Source: Tupaia tana (Eukaryota > Chordata > Mammalia > Scandentia > Tupaiidae). From it: a DNA stretch of 64,000 nucleotides. Under the pieces are notes generated by a model. It was not told the DNA's origin. It saw only the letters and a list, made by a program, of their open reading frames with translations, and ran no database searches. The first letter of the stretch is position 1. Each line of letters opens with the position of its first letter. The translations under genes and the position numbers were made by a program. The stretch spans positions 19,707,127-19,771,126 of the forward strand of contig JAKSZU010000026.1 of the NCBI GenBank assembly GCA_026018925.1. Reading direction: 5' to 3'. This document shows positions 9,899 through 21,534 of this stretch, piece after piece.

Positions 9899-12699
9899 CT
9901 AGTAGTTCACAAGCTGAGCCGCATAGATGCCATCCTTTCTGTCGAGCTGCGGGGTCAAAGGGTGGGGCTCAGCGAGGAGGCCGGGAGCCTGGCCTCACCT
10001 GCCACCGTCCAGGAGCCTGTGCCTGTGCCGCCACCTTCCCAGGTGTGTGCCCTGCAGGCCTGTGGGCAGAGACAGGCAGCCACCCCAGGGCCCCGCGCTC
10101 CCGCACTGACGCTGGGCACCTGGTGGTCCGGTCTGGGGGCCACGCTGGGCTTCTGGGCCAGGGGCGGCTTCTTGGTGGTCCCGCCTCGGGGGGCAGCGCC
10201 AGGCCGGCCGGCCTCCTCCTCGCCGGGCACACAGGCGGCCCCTGCCAGCTCATAGTGCTGCCGGCGCAGCTCCCCGAGCCGCACGCGCTCTGCCTCCAGC
10301 GTCTTCTCCAGCTCCAGGACACGCACCTGCGGCCAGCACCGCTCAGCACAGCGGGCCCAGGGAGCCCCCCGCCGTCCCCACCTGCCTGCACTCGGCCTGG
10401 AGGGGCCGCTCAGCAGCTGGGGGACCTACCTGGGTCTCCATCTCCTGCTTCTTCAGCTTGATGAGGGACAGGCCGGAGAAGTCCATGGTGTCTGTGGCCG
10501 GGGCGTGAGGGTCAGTGTCTGGGCGCCCCAGGAGGCCGCAGCCCCCACGCACCCCGGTGCTCACCCTTGTCTTCGATCTGCTCCTGGCCCGACTTGGTGG
10601 AGGCCACCACGTTGGCAGCCATCTCGTTGACGGTGCGCGAACACTCCTGCAGGCGACTCAGGTGACGGCTGTGCTTGTCGGCCTTCACCTGGGGGCGGGA
10701 AGGGGCAGAAAGGGTCGGGGGGAGCCGCAGGCAGGAGCGGAGACACCAGGTCAGGTGGCAACAGGGAGGCCAGGCAGACGGCAGCACAGAGGCCAGGCCA
10801 GGTGGCAGCGAGAAGGACACCAGGCCATGCCATAGCAGGGACACAGGTCAGGCTGCAGCGGGACACCCCAGGCCAGGCCGCAGCAGAGGGGACCCCAGGC
10901 CAGCCGGGCGTGGGGCCCTCACCTTGGAGGCTGCCACCAGCTGGGCCGTGCTGGCCGCGATCTCATGTGAGCACACGATCAGCTCCTCGTACTTGCCCGT
11001 GTGCAGCACCACCCGGTCCGCCGACTCCCTGCGGAGCCAGGCTGGTCAGGGGCAGGGCCACCGCCACACTCCCTGCCTCCAGGCCCTCTGCACCTCAGGC
11101 CCTGACCCCTCCGCCCCTGTTTGGGGCGACATACACCAGCTGGGTGGCTCCCCAGCCCACAGCCTTGGATGCCGAGATGAGCCCTTCTGTCCACCGCGAG
11201 TTCTTGGCGTAGAATTCCTGCTGCGTGGCTGCCCCCTAGTGGCGACAGGAAGACAGGGCAGGCCAGACCGGTCAGTGACAGGTTCAGTCCAGGTTCAGGG
11301 GGGCCCCTAGGAACCCTCTCAGTCCAGCCACAGGCACATTCCTGGGGCCTCCCTGGGCATGGCTGGGAATTCACTGGCGTCTCTGGCGTGTCCTGTGTGT
11401 GGGTGGGGGTGTCACACCCGAAGCAGTTCAGGGCTCGGGGGTCACTTTCTGGAGACTGGCCCTCAGGCTCAGCCCCGGAGGTGCTGCCGGAGCACGCTGC
11501 CCTGCTCACCCTGCCGCTGTCCACGATCTCCTTCTGCAGGCTGGTGGAGGTCGTCACCAGGAGGCGGATGGCCTGCCGAGACCAAGACAGTGTGACTCTG
11601 CGTGACCCTGGAGGGCCGGCGCCCCGGGTCTCTGCCACTCACCTTCATCAGGTCTGTGCAGGAGTTGAGGATCCTGGGGGAGAGAAGGGAGAGGCTGGGC
11701 TGACCCGTAGGGAGCGCGGCCCATCGCGCCCGCGTGGCCTCGGCAGGCGAGGGAGGCTCTGCTCGGTCCTGGGCTCCACTTCCTGGAGGGCTGAACACTG
11801 GGGGGCTTGGGCAGCACTGGGGCTCACCTCTCGTTCACCTCCAGCTTCACCCCCGAGCTCGCGTGCCGCGCCTGGTTCATCATGTCCTGCACCGGGAGAA
11901 AGCGTGAGCCAGCTGGGAAGCCGGGCCGCCACCCGGCCTCCAGCTCTGCCTGGGAAGAGGCCACGTGCAGAGCGGGTGCAGCCTGCCCCCGCCTCCAGCC
12001 CGGCCTGCAGCCCCCAGGTCTCCCCAGGAGCCGGCGGCCTAGCGCCCTGGCCCTCACCTCGATCCTCCGCACAGCATCCTCGATGGCCGCGGACGTAGCT
12101 GCCATCTCTTTGTCGACCATGGCCCCCAGTTCCTCCTGCCGCACGTCCAGGCTCTTGGGCTTCAGCTCCTGGGGGGACAAGGAGCAGGGGTGGGTTGGAC
12201 CCCGTCAAGCCCACAGCTGCAGGCCTGGGGCACAGACCCGCTGAACCCAACTGGACGGGGTGTGAACTCCAGGCGCCAGCTCCCCGGACGCTGGCCGTGG
12301 GCTCCACTCACCTGGCCCAGCTGCAGGATGCTCTGTAGGGGCTCCCGCACCAGGCTGGGCCGTGCCTGCACTACGGCCTGCCGGTCCTGCAGCCGTCCCA
12401 CCAGCTCCAGAGCCCGCGCCCCGCACTCCCTGCAGCAGTCCATCAGGCCTGGCGGGGGGTGAGCACAGCTGACATGAGACCCAGAGCCCCCCACGTGTGG
12501 GCTGCCAGCCCGACGCCTTGACCCATCTGCAGGCACCACACCCCCAACCCCCGCCGAGGGAGGCCAGACCCAGTGCCCAGGCGCCACTCACGGTCAGCGG
12601 GGTCGGTCGGTGCCAGGTGTGAGGTGGCTCCGCCGTTGATGATCGTGTCCGCAGCCAGGTGGGAGAACCGGGTCAGGGCTGCCACCAGGGCGGAGGCGT
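9899..12699 (-). CDS. HIP1R: HIP1R, last 12 coding exons (partial, cut by assembly gap)
   Basis: HIP1R links clathrin-coated pits to actin. The C-terminal third is present on -, as exons 12592-12699, 12312-12448, 12058-12168, 11828-11886, 11643-11673, 11510-11572, 11135-11235, 10923-11028, 10565-10688, 10430-10491, 10120-10326 and 9899-9946 (TAG at 9901-9899). All use AG/GT sites and the phases join without a break, giving about 384 residues of a protein usually near 1068. The exons from 12168 to 10565 form the talin-HIP1/R (I/LWEQ, THATCH) actin-binding domain, with EFYAKNSRWTEGLISASKAV and KYEELIVCSHEIAASTAQLV recognisable. A coiled-coil follows (RVLELEKTLEAERVRLGELR), and the end reads DGIYAAQLVNY. 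HIP1R is distinguished from HIP1 by this tail and by its VPS37B neighbour. The exons encoding the ANTH domain and central coiled coil are missing: the gene runs into the N gap, and none of them appears in the 50 kb to its right. Confidence 0.95.
10745..10905. repeat. Degenerate tandem repeat in a HIP1R intron
   Basis: Loose copies of a CAGGCCAGGCNGCAGCAGRG-like unit of about 30 bp, between the exons at 10565-10688 and 10923-11028. Confidence 0.5.
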
Positions 12700-12913
12700 C
12701 TGCGTGGATGGACGGGGTGAGGCTGTGGTCATGGGGGCAGCAGGAAGACCCTAACACCGGACCATCCCTTCCCGCCTCCCACCAAGCCAAGGCGAGCCCA
12801 GCACCCCCAGTTACGAAGAAGAGGGAGCAGGCGGCCCCCACCGGGTGTGTGACCGCAGCACGGGCAGGGCCAGTGTGCTGGGTGGGAGCAGGAGCAGAGG
12901 GCTCGGGGCCTTG

Positions 12914-13032
12914 CCTTTTTTGGGGGAGGCTTTTGCTACAGGGCACATGCGCTCTCCAGAAAGACAGAGACAGAGAGACAGAAAGCGAGAAATCATCCCC
13001 TGGGGGGGATGGCCACGCCGCAATCCCTTCTC
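12914..13032 (-). repeat. SINE truncated by the assembly gap
   Basis: The long-class SINE on - starts at its tail (GGAGGCTTTTGCTACAGGGC) and stops in the body (CAATCCCTTCTC) exactly where the N begin. Its tRNA head is missing. It lies in a HIP1R intron. Confidence 0.9.
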
Positions 13033-13132
13033 NNNNNNNNNNNNNNNNNNNNNNNNNNNNNNNNNNNNNNNNNNNNNNNNNNNNNNNNNNNNNNNNNNNN
13101 NNNNNNNNNNNNNNNNNNNNNNNNNNNNNNNN
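13033..13132. other. Assembly gap of exactly 100 N
   Basis: One hundred consecutive N, the usual placeholder for a gap of unknown size between contigs. The left edge breaks off inside a SINE on the - strand; the right edge is non-repeat sequence. HIP1R is truncated here, and VPS37B pieces in opposite orientation lie on either side. Confidence 0.98.
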
Positions 13133-13948
13133 AAGAACATTATGAAACTGTCCTAAAACACAGCAGTCCCGGGGGCTGTGCGAAACCACCTCCAAGGCGC
13201 CAGCCTCCTCAGGGAGGAAACTGACCAGCTGCTCATCAAGTCACCGAAACACCAGCTCAACCATGGGACGGCACACCTCCGAGTGCCAGCCAAGAGCTGT
13301 TCCCGATCGGGGACGGGCCGTCACGTCCTTCCTCGGGAAGGAGCAGCCCGCGGCACCTGGACGCCGACGACCCCGTCCACGTGCAGCTGGCTGGCATCTA
13401 AACGCACTCTGGCACTCGCCTGCAGTGCAGGTGACCACGGAAACGCACAAGGCTGGGCCTGAAGACAGACGGGCCGGGCCAGAGTCCAGGGGCCTCAGGG
13501 ACGCACGACCTGAAGGTTGTCTTGTTCTGCAGGTACGACGCGCCAGGGCTGGGGCTGGCTCTTCCTAGAAAACGAACTCCTGCTACTCAGAGGGCAGGCG
13601 AGTCCTCCCTACTTCTTGGACTTACTCAGTGAACAGGTGGGGAGCAGTTCTGCCGACGGCACACGCCACACTGCTCTACGAATACCACTGGCCTGAGGGT
13701 GACGCGGGACGCTGCAGGGCAGACGGGAGGGCTGAGGGGCAGAAGGCAGGCTGGGAGGTCCACACTGACCACGGTGTTAATGCCTCTGTTCCTAGTCACC
13801 CTCAGCCCTACCCCAGACCTGCTGAAACGAGCCTGGGGGCTGAGGCCAGAGAGCCGAGGCAGACGCCCTCCCAGCCCACACGCAGGCTCACGGAGCAGAC
13901 TGGCCAGGTGCACACACCCACGCGCGTAGAGGCTTAACCTTTTCCCTT
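13133..13948. other. First sequence right of the gap, no gene recognised
   Basis: No HIP1R exon is found on either strand. Open frames are short and unlike known proteins. In the corrected order this would be VPS37B intron 1. Confidence 0.5.
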
Positions 13949-14208
13949 TTTTTTTTTTGGAGAGGTTTTTGCTATAAGGCATGTGCACTTGCCAGAGAGA
14001 CAGAGAGAGAGACAGAAAGCGAGAAATCACCCCCCCCCCCGGGGGGATGGCCACGTGAGCAATCCCTTCTCCTCCATTCTCCTCTCGGGATCTTGGGCAT
14101 GCACGCACACACACTGGGCTTGAGTTCAGGCCATCGGGTCCGGGACACGAACCGCAGTCGACTACATGGGAGTCCAGCGACATAGCCATTACGCTAACTG
14201 CTGGGCCC
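13949..14208 (-). repeat. Long-class SINE
   Basis: Full-length - copy from the poly-T/GGAGAGGTTTTTGCTATA end to GCCATTACGCTAACTGCTGG, with an extended C10/G6 run at the central inverted repeat near 14031-14047. Confidence 0.9.
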
Positions 14209-15285
14209 TCAAAAAATTTTTTTGAAAGAATTATTTTATTGAACTTTACGTGTGCCCAGTTTTTTACTTAAGGTAAAGGTTTTTTCTTACGAGAATGGAT
14301 CTGTTAGCTCAAATTCCGAAAGCTCTGTTTTTGCACAGACCACATCCTTTCACGGAGCGAGAAGGCAGACACCAGACAAGAAACGAGGAGGAAGAAGCCT
14401 GGAATCCAATCCCCCACTCCAGGCCACACCTCACTCATCGGGAGGTTTTTATCTAATGAATCACTTCACGTTAACTCTGCCCAGAGCACTCGGCTTCCAG
14501 TTCTGCTGCTGCTGCTGCTTTTTAGATTTGCCAGAGGGTATGTACACTCCCTGGAGAGAGAGAGCGAGATCGAGGGGAGAGAGAGAGAGAGAGAGAGCGC
14601 GGAGAGAGAGCGAGAGCGAGTGAGAATGCACCCCCGTGGGACAAGATCACTCCGAAATTCTTCTCCTTGATTTCTCTCTCCTCTCGGGATTTGGGGGTCC
14701 CTGTGCCAGGCAAGTTTTCCAAGCCTCCAGGTCCAGGACTCCAACCACACCGCCAGCCCTGTGAGGCCCAAGCCCCGTAGCCACCAGGCCGCGGCTGGCC
14801 TGCTTCAGTTTTCACAGACACAACTCTCGCCCCTGCCGTGGCATCTAATGAGCCTGCGCATGACTCTAAGGGGACCAGGATGAGCCCGTGTGGGGACAAA
14901 CCCGATGCCCTCGGTCCTGCAGCCGCTGCAGAGTGGGAGCGGAACACCCAGACGCCTGCTCGAGACCCGGGGCGGGGAGCCCAGCGCCCTTCGTGGGGAC
15001 GGGCCGCAGGACCAGAACGCCACATCAAGTGAGAGGGGCTCAATCGGTGGCCCCTTCCGGTAATTTCAAGGTCAACCCCCCCCCCAAGCAGCCAATGGAG
15101 ACAGGATTTCTAAATTCTTATCAGCGGTTTCTGGCGGGACTGACAATCAAAGCATTCATTTGTTTCCTAAGAGTTTAGGGTTTCCCCCCTCCTATTTCCT
15201 TTTAACCACACTTTCAAGAAATTCGTATATGAGAATTTGTCAGACTCGTCTTTACACAGGTACAGACTAAGAAAATGTCTCCCAT
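14209..15285. repeat. GA-rich SINE relic plus unique sequence
   Basis: From about 14520 to 14790 there is a - tRNA-like SINE with a (GA)n tract (14555-14625) and a decayed head ending near CACCAGGCCGCGGCTGGCC. The remainder is unique sequence with no recognised gene. Confidence 0.55.
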
Positions 15286-15562
15286 GGGGCCAGCAGGTAG
15301 CATAGCGGTTAAGAAGCTGGACTCCCACGTGGTTGGCCACAGTTTGGGTCTGGAATCGGTGGCTCGAAACTCACACCAGGCGTGTGTGCATGTGTGTGCA
15401 TGTGTGTGCACGTGCACCCAAAATCCCAAGAGAATGGAGAAGGGACTACGGCATGGCCATCCCCATTGGGGGGTGATTTCTCACTTTCTGTCTCTCTGTC
15501 TCTCTGTCTCTCCGGTGAGCACACAAGCCCTATAGCAAAAAAATTTCTCCAAGAAAAAAAAA
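15286..15562 (+). repeat. Long-class SINE
   Basis: GGGGCCAGCAGGTAGCATAG head, TG-rich middle, CCATCCCCATTGGGGGGTGA inverted-repeat region and an A-rich end. Confidence 0.9.
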
Positions 15563-15612
15563 AGTCTCTCTATTATGGATCCTGGACTTAAGGTTATTAA
15601 GACTCTATCTTG

Positions 15613-15712
15613 GGGTGGCCAGCAGGTGGCGTGGTGGTTAAGGCACTGGATCCCCAGGGCCGACAACCTTCTATTTCCCCTAGGTGAGCACGTGTGCCCC
15701 CTAGCAAATTAA

Positions 15713-15743
<31 letters not shown>

Positions 15744-16061
15744 AATTAAATAATTCTTTTTTTTTTCTTTTTTTGGAGAGGTTTTTTTGCTGTAGGGCGC
15801 GTGCGCTCGCCAGACAGACAGAGAGAGACAGAGAGACAGAAAGCGAGAAATCACCCCCCAGGGGGGATGGCCACGACGCAATCCCTTGTCCTCCATTCTC
15901 CTCTCGGGATCTCGGGCACATGCGCCCGGCGTGAGTTTAAGCCGCCGGGTCCGGGACTCGAACCGCGGTCGACTACGTGGGAGTCCAGCGACATAGCCAT
16001 TATGCTAACTGCTGGTTCCCAAAATTAAATAATTCTTAAAAAAAAAAAAAAAGACTATCTT
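15613..16061. repeat. Short-class SINE (+) split by a long-class SINE (-)
   Basis: The outer short-class element runs 15613-15758 and resumes at 16021. The inner - copy fills about 15759-16020 and is flanked by a perfect 17-bp duplication, AAAATTAAATAATTCTT at 15742-15758 and 16021-16037. The outer element is itself flanked by AAGACTCTATCTT (near 15599) and AAGACTATCTT (16051-16061). The inner one is therefore the later insertion. Confidence 0.92.
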
Positions 16062-16282
16062 GGGGCCAGCAGGTAGCACGGCGGCTAACGCAGCCGGATC
16101 CCACCAGGCCGACTGTGTAGTTGGGGCCTTGGACCTGGCTGTTTGAAAAACATGTCGAATGCGTGTGCACGCGGGTTCCAAATCCTGAGAGAACAGAGGA
16201 GAAGGGATCGCAGCGTGGCCATCCCTTCTAGGGGGTGACTTCTCTGACCCTGCCCCTCCAGCGGGCACACATGCCATAGGGT
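16062..16282 (+). repeat. Long-class SINE
   Basis: GGGGCCAGCAGGTAGCACGG head of the GATCCCACC variant, ending near CCATAGGGTATAAC. Confidence 0.8.
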
Positions 16283-16419
16283 ATAACTAAAAACAAAACA
16301 AAAAGAACCTATATATTTTGATAGTTTTGCTTTTATGTTAAAACATACCATGACAGGCACGTTCCAACACCTGACTCACAATTGCGTTTAATGCGTAAAA
16401 TTTACCCTCAAGAGGCTGC

Positions 16420-16549
16420 AACTCCGCATCAGCGTATCCCCGCAACCCCGTCCCGCATCTGCGTATCCCCGCAACCCCACATCAGCGTATCCCCGCAACT
16501 CCACATCAGCTTATCCCCATAACTCCGCATCAGCGTATCCCTGTAACTC
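16420..16549. repeat. Short tandem array of about 24-29 bp
   Basis: About five degenerate copies of a unit like ACTCCGCATCAGCGTATCCC. It lies about 165 bp before the large minisatellite but shares no sequence with it. Confidence 0.8.
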
Positions 16550-16713
16550 ACTCAGTATAAAGGTGAAAATGCGGTTCCAATAATGAGGGTTCTTTTGTCC
16601 CCCTCACCCCCAGTCCATGGGTAGAGAGAGATTAGCCCAAGAATCAGTCACTATAGATTTTTCTACTTAAACTTGTCACACACACACAGCACGCGATTAG
16701 ATCTCATGTCGGG

Positions 16714-17749
16714 AAGCAGACACCCCACCTCCAGGGCTGCCTAGATGCTCAGCAGACACCCTACCTAGACTGCCTAGATGCTCAGCAGACACCCCACCTC
16801 CAGGGCTGCCTAGATGCTCAGCAGACACCTTACCTCCAGGGCTGCCTAGATGCTCAGCAGACACCCTACCTAGACTGCCTAGATGCTCAGCAGACACCCC
16901 ACCTCCAGGGCTGCCTAGATGCCCAGCAGACACCCTACCTAGACTGCCTAGATGCTCAGCAGACACCTTACCTCCAGGGCTGCCTAGATGCTCAGCAGAC
17001 ACCCTACCTAGACTGCCTAGATGCTCAGCAGACACCCTACCTAGACTGCCTAGATGCTCAGCAGACACCCTACCTAGACTGCCTAGATGCTCAGCAGACA
17101 CCCCACCTCCAGGGCTGCCTAGATGCTCAGCAGACACCCTACCTAGACTGCCTAGATGCTCAGCAGACACCCCACCTCCAGGGCTGCCTAGATGCTCAGC
17201 AGACACCTTACCTCCAGGGCTGCCTAGATGCTCAGCAGACACCCTACCTAGACTGCCTAGATGCTCAGCAGACACCCTACCTAGACTGCCTAGATGCTCA
17301 GCAGACACCCTACCTAGACTGCCTAGATGCTCAGCAGACACCCCACCTCCAGGGCTGCCTAGATGCTCAGCAAACACCCCACCTCCAGGGCTGCCTAGAT
17401 GCTCAGCAGACACCCTACCTAGACTGCCTAGATGCTCAGCAGACACCCTACCTAGACTGCCCAGATGCTCAGCAGACACCCCACCTCCAGGGCTGCCTAG
17501 ATGCTCAGCAGACACCCTACATCCAGGGCTGCCTAGATGCTCAGCAGACACCCTACATCCAGGGCTGCCTAGATGCTCAGCAGACACCCTACCTAGACTG
17601 CCTAGATGCTCAGCAGACACCCTACCTAGACTGCCTAGATGCTCAGCAGACACCCTACCTAGACTGCCTAGATGCTCAGCAGACACCCTACCTAGACTGC
17701 CTAGATGCTCAGCAGACACCCTACCTAGACTGCCTAGATGCTCAGCAGA
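16714..17749. repeat. Minisatellite, mixed 33-bp and 36-bp units
   Basis: About 30 head-to-tail copies. The 33-bp unit contains CTGCCTAGATGCTCAGCAGA then CACCCTACCTAGA; the 36-bp unit replaces the last part with CACCCCACCTCCAGGG. In the - strand reading 29 complete units can be counted, 16 of 33 bp and 13 of 36 bp, in irregular order. Both lengths are multiples of three, so a 340-codon frame stays open on - (17719-16697), encoding repeats of VSAEHLGSLGR and VSAEHLGSPGGG. One + frame is also free of stops. It lies in what should be VPS37B intron 1. I treat it as non-coding tandem repeat. Confidence 0.95.
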
Positions 17750-17902
17750 AACACGTTGGCTGCTGGTCGCCGTGAGACTGACTTAGACAGAAGTGAAAGG
17801 TGTTAACTGCGTTTTAATTGACGGCAGCAGAAAGCACACACCCAAACGCCCAGTAAAAGGAAGCGGTCCGTAAACGATGGTGACCGTGGCTGCTACACAC
17901 CA

Positions 17903-18376
17903 TGCCAGCCAGCCACAGGGGCACGGCTGTAACGCGATGCTCTACAGCGCTGAAGCACAACCACAGTTCTGGTCCCGAACCCGGCAGCCTGAAAATCACG
18001 CATGCTCATGTACATGGTACCCAAAACCTTGAGAGGAGACTGGGTAAGGAGGCACTGTGGCCTAGCCATCTTCCCTGGGGGGTGGATTTCTCTTCCCTCT
18101 CTCTGGTAAGCACACACACCCTATAGAGAGGCCTGAGGAGGTGATGGCGGAGACCAGCAGATGGCATAATGGATTCCCATACAGTAGACCATGGTTCGAG
18201 TCCCAGGCCTGGCGGTTCAAAACTCACGCCAGGCACGTGTGTGCGCACACCCATGATCCCGAGAAGAGAATGAAGGAGAAAGGATTGCAGTGTGCTATCC
18301 CTCCTGAGGGATTATTTCCCCCTTTCTGTCTCTCTGGCAAGCGAACGCACAGAAATCTCTCCACAAAAAAAGAAAG
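17903..18376 (+). repeat. Two diverged long-class SINEs in tandem
   Basis: Copies at about 17903-18128 and 18150-18376, both + with recognisable body and CCTGGGGGGTG or CCTGAGGGATT centres. Confidence 0.75.
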
Positions 18377-18543
18377 AAAAGAAAGAAAGGGTGACTGTGG
18401 AGAGCATGGGTGTAAATGCCAGCAACTGCAAGCGGGGGAGGACGGCGGGGTGGGTGGTGGAGAGTGGGTGCGAGGTGCCAGGGCAGGGAACATGTTCAGA
18501 CTGAAAAGTGTCAAGTTCCCTGTTGAAAAAAAAAACAAAAACA

Positions 18544-18772
18544 AGGACCGGCAGATGGAATAATGGTTCAAATCCTGGACCCAGTAGCTTAAAACCCTCA
18601 GCGGGTGCATGCGCGTGCATGCCCAAGATCCTGAGAGGAGAATGGAAGAGAAGGGACTGCGGCTTGGCCATCCCCCCAAGGACTGATTTCTCACTTCCTG
18701 TCTTTATCTTTCTCTGTCTCTCTGGTGAACGAACATGGCCTATAGCAAAAAATCTCTCTCTCTCTAAAAAAA
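18544..18772 (+). repeat. Long-class SINE with head deletion
   Basis: The head lacks the GCTGGACTCCCACGTGGTC segment (AATAATGGTTCAAATCCTGG). The body and tail are otherwise normal. Confidence 0.8.
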
Positions 18773-20499
18773 AGAATGAACAAAATCTCCTCTATATAGA
18801 AGCATCCCAACGCAAGGAAAAACAGACAGAAAATATAAAACATTCTCTTAACAGCATTTATTTCTGGGTAGTGGTATTATGTGATTCTATTTTTCTTTAT
18901 AGTTCTGTTTTCCAAATTTTCCACAACAAACACGTAAAACCATAAAATGTAATGTAGAAATATCTTTAAAGGTTTGACCAGCTGGGATCAGAAATAAATG
19001 ATACTGTAACATCGATGTCCCCGCCTTAACCAGAGTAGTGAGACCACTCTGGGAGCCTTGCAGGCCTCAGGAAGGCCAAGCACCAGGCCCCGCTGCAGGC
19101 TGGGAAACACCAGTCCTCGGGCTACACAGCAGATGGACCCGTTTATCCTCTAAATAAGCATTTGCCAAAGAATGCCCCAGGGCCCCCAGCCCGGGTCTCC
19201 AGAGTGTCAGCAATACTTTATGCAAATCCCTTCCTGGAGCCTCCCCTCACCCCACTGTAGGACAGAAACAAAGCAAAATAAAACCCACTTCTAACTGGCA
19301 GGTCCCACATTTACCAAGGAATCCTTTTTAATGCCGTCACCATTAACAGCCACAGAATTGGCTCCAAGGAAACCGATCTTGAATCACACGGCCCAAACCG
19401 CGGTACTATCAACAGAAAGTTTCCACTGATTCAGCTCCTGGGGTTGCCAGGCGCGGTGTGAGACGGTTCAGAAATACTACCTTCTGTCTCCTCCGGGAAG
19501 GATGGTATTATTAATACTCCCGTTTTAAAGTGAGGAAACTGATGTTTGGGGAAGACGAAGTACTTGCCCCCAAGGCTCCTAGCAACTCCTGCCTTGACCG
19601 TCCTGACAGTTGGTTTGTGTGTGGCTTTTATAACGTCGTCCTCTCCTTTCTCCGGCATGTGCTTACTCCTGGGTGATGTGAGCGGCTCCGCTGGTTCTCC
19701 CTGCACCCCTCTAACATGCCCCTGTGCATTACTGTCTGGAAAGCAGGCTCCGGCGGGCCAGCGCGGCGATGTGGCAGTGTGTCCCCGGTCAGCGACGGCG
19801 CTGAAGACCGCCTGACCACACTGACCCGGCAGCCACCTCCTGACCCATGTTGCTCCTGGCCACAAGGACCATCTACATAAACCACGTGTGACCAAGGACA
19901 GCCCCCCTCGCTTGGACACTCGGGCGGCCCCCCAGGGTAGAGGATCAAGCCCAAGCTCCTTAACACAGCGGCAGAGGCCATCTGGTTCCTGGAGAGGCCT
20001 CACCCCGTCTGGGCCGGGTCCCTCCCAGTGCCTGCAAGATTCCTGTGACACAGTCTCTCTCCTTCCCCAGAGCCTCGGAGCTCCCGCTGCTCAGCCCCCA
20101 CGCCTGGGGCCTTCTCTCATTACCTGCTTTCCCTTCTCTCTCACTACCCGGCCCTCCCAGTGACCACTCAGCTCCAGGAAGCCCCCTGGCCACCCCCCTC
20201 CTCCAGGCTTGCTGGGTGTCTCCTGATGGGGCACGCAGGCGCCCTACGTGTCCCGGCTGCACCTTTGTGGCATGGCCTTTACACACCCACTCGCTCCTCA
20301 GAGATGAAAACGATGTGGCTTTCTGGTTTCACAACCCTACGGGAAAGGCTGTAAACGAACAAACTTCCTGGGGCCTCACCCTCCGGGACGCGGGACCGCA
20401 CATATGTACAGAGGAGAGTCTTCAAAGAGCTTGTGGAGGGTGCATGCTATGATGAACTTTCAAGGATTTTAAAACCTTCTGCACCTAAAGAAACTCATG
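18773..20499. other. Mostly unique sequence with a MIR relic
   Basis: A MIR-like core on + at about 19504-19600 is recognisable (GTTTTAAAGTGAGGAAACTG, then ACTTGCCCCCAAGGCTC). The rest is unique. I see no exon with similarity to a known protein. Confidence 0.45.
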
Positions 20500-20773
20500 C
20501 TTTACTCTTATTTTCTAAGAGGTTTTGCTACAGGGCACGTGCACTTGCCAGAAAAACAGAGAGAGAGACAGAAAGCGAGAAATCACCCCCAGGGGGGATG
20601 GCCACGCCGCAATCCTTCTCCTCCATTCTCCTCTCGGGATCTTGGGCACGCACGCACACGCGCCGGCATGTGTTTAAGCCACTGGGTGCAGGACACAAAC
20701 CACGGTCGGCTACATGGGAGTCCAGCAACATAGCCATTACACCAACTACTGGTCCCACTTTACTCTTACTTTT
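20500..20773 (-). repeat. Long-class SINE with target duplication
   Basis: A - copy flanked by CTTTACTCTTATTTT (20500-20514) and CTTTACTCTTACTTT (20758-20772). Confidence 0.85.
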
Positions 20774-20787
20774 TTAAAAAAAAAAAT

Positions 20788-21534
20788 TTATTTATTTATT
20801 TATTTATTCATTCATTCCTTCATTTTTTAAACTTGACCAGAGAGAAAGAGGGGGGGGGGGGGAGTGAGAAAGCAAGCCACCAGGTCCAGGATTCGAACTG
20901 TGGTCGGCCATGTGGGAGTGTCCAACGCCCTAACCACCATGCCACCTGCTGGTCCCAACTCTTACTTTTTTTTTTTTAATGAACTTTTAAAGTTTATTTC
21001 TTCTGAGAGAGATTCACATAGACCTACAGCAGGGTCTTCACACCACAATATATCCCCTCTGCCAGCCGATATCAGGCAGGTGCGTATCTGGTGTGTACAG
21101 GGAGACCCGGGGACACGGACCCAGGGCCTTCCCACATGGACCCAGCATCACAGAGCACTGTGTTACCACTGTGCCACGCGGCCGACCGCAAACTTTTTTT
21201 TTTTAAGAATTATTTTATTGGGCATGGTGATTGGGGTGCTGGATTCCCACATGGCTGACCATGGTTCAAAGTCTTGGACCTGGCAGCTTATTCTCTCACT
21301 TTCTCTCTCTCTCCTCTCGTCAAATGAAAAAATAATAATAACGAATAAAATTAAATAAATATTTTCAAAAAGAATATTTAAGTTATTATTATCACTTTTT
21401 TTTTAAATTTGACAAAAGAGAAAGAAGGAGAAAAAGTGAGAAAGTGAGAAAACCAAGCCACCAGGTCCAGGATTTGAACCGTGGTTGGCCATGTGGGAGT
21501 CCAGTTCCTTAACCACCACACCACCTGCCAGCCC
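20788..21534. repeat. Cluster of four tRNA-like SINEs
   Basis: 20788-20956 short class (-, with G-run); about 20980-21190 a different tRNA-like family (-, CACTGTGCCACGCGGCCGAC end); 21217-21362 short class (+, 5' truncated); 21397-21534 short class (-). Confidence 0.75.

Noticed and set aside
2336-13032. A true chromosomal inversion instead of an assembly error
   Set aside because: It would disrupt both VPS37B and HIP1R, whose frames show no decay, and the breakpoint coincides with a 100-N gap. Not excluded, but less likely.
16697-17719. 340-codon - strand frame as a repeat-protein gene
   Set aside because: It is exactly the minisatellite read in the frame allowed by 33/36-bp units. It has no promoter, splice or similarity evidence, and a + frame is open too.
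16420-17749. CRISPR-like regular repeats
   Set aside because: Units are contiguous with no unique spacers, and the genome is mammalian.
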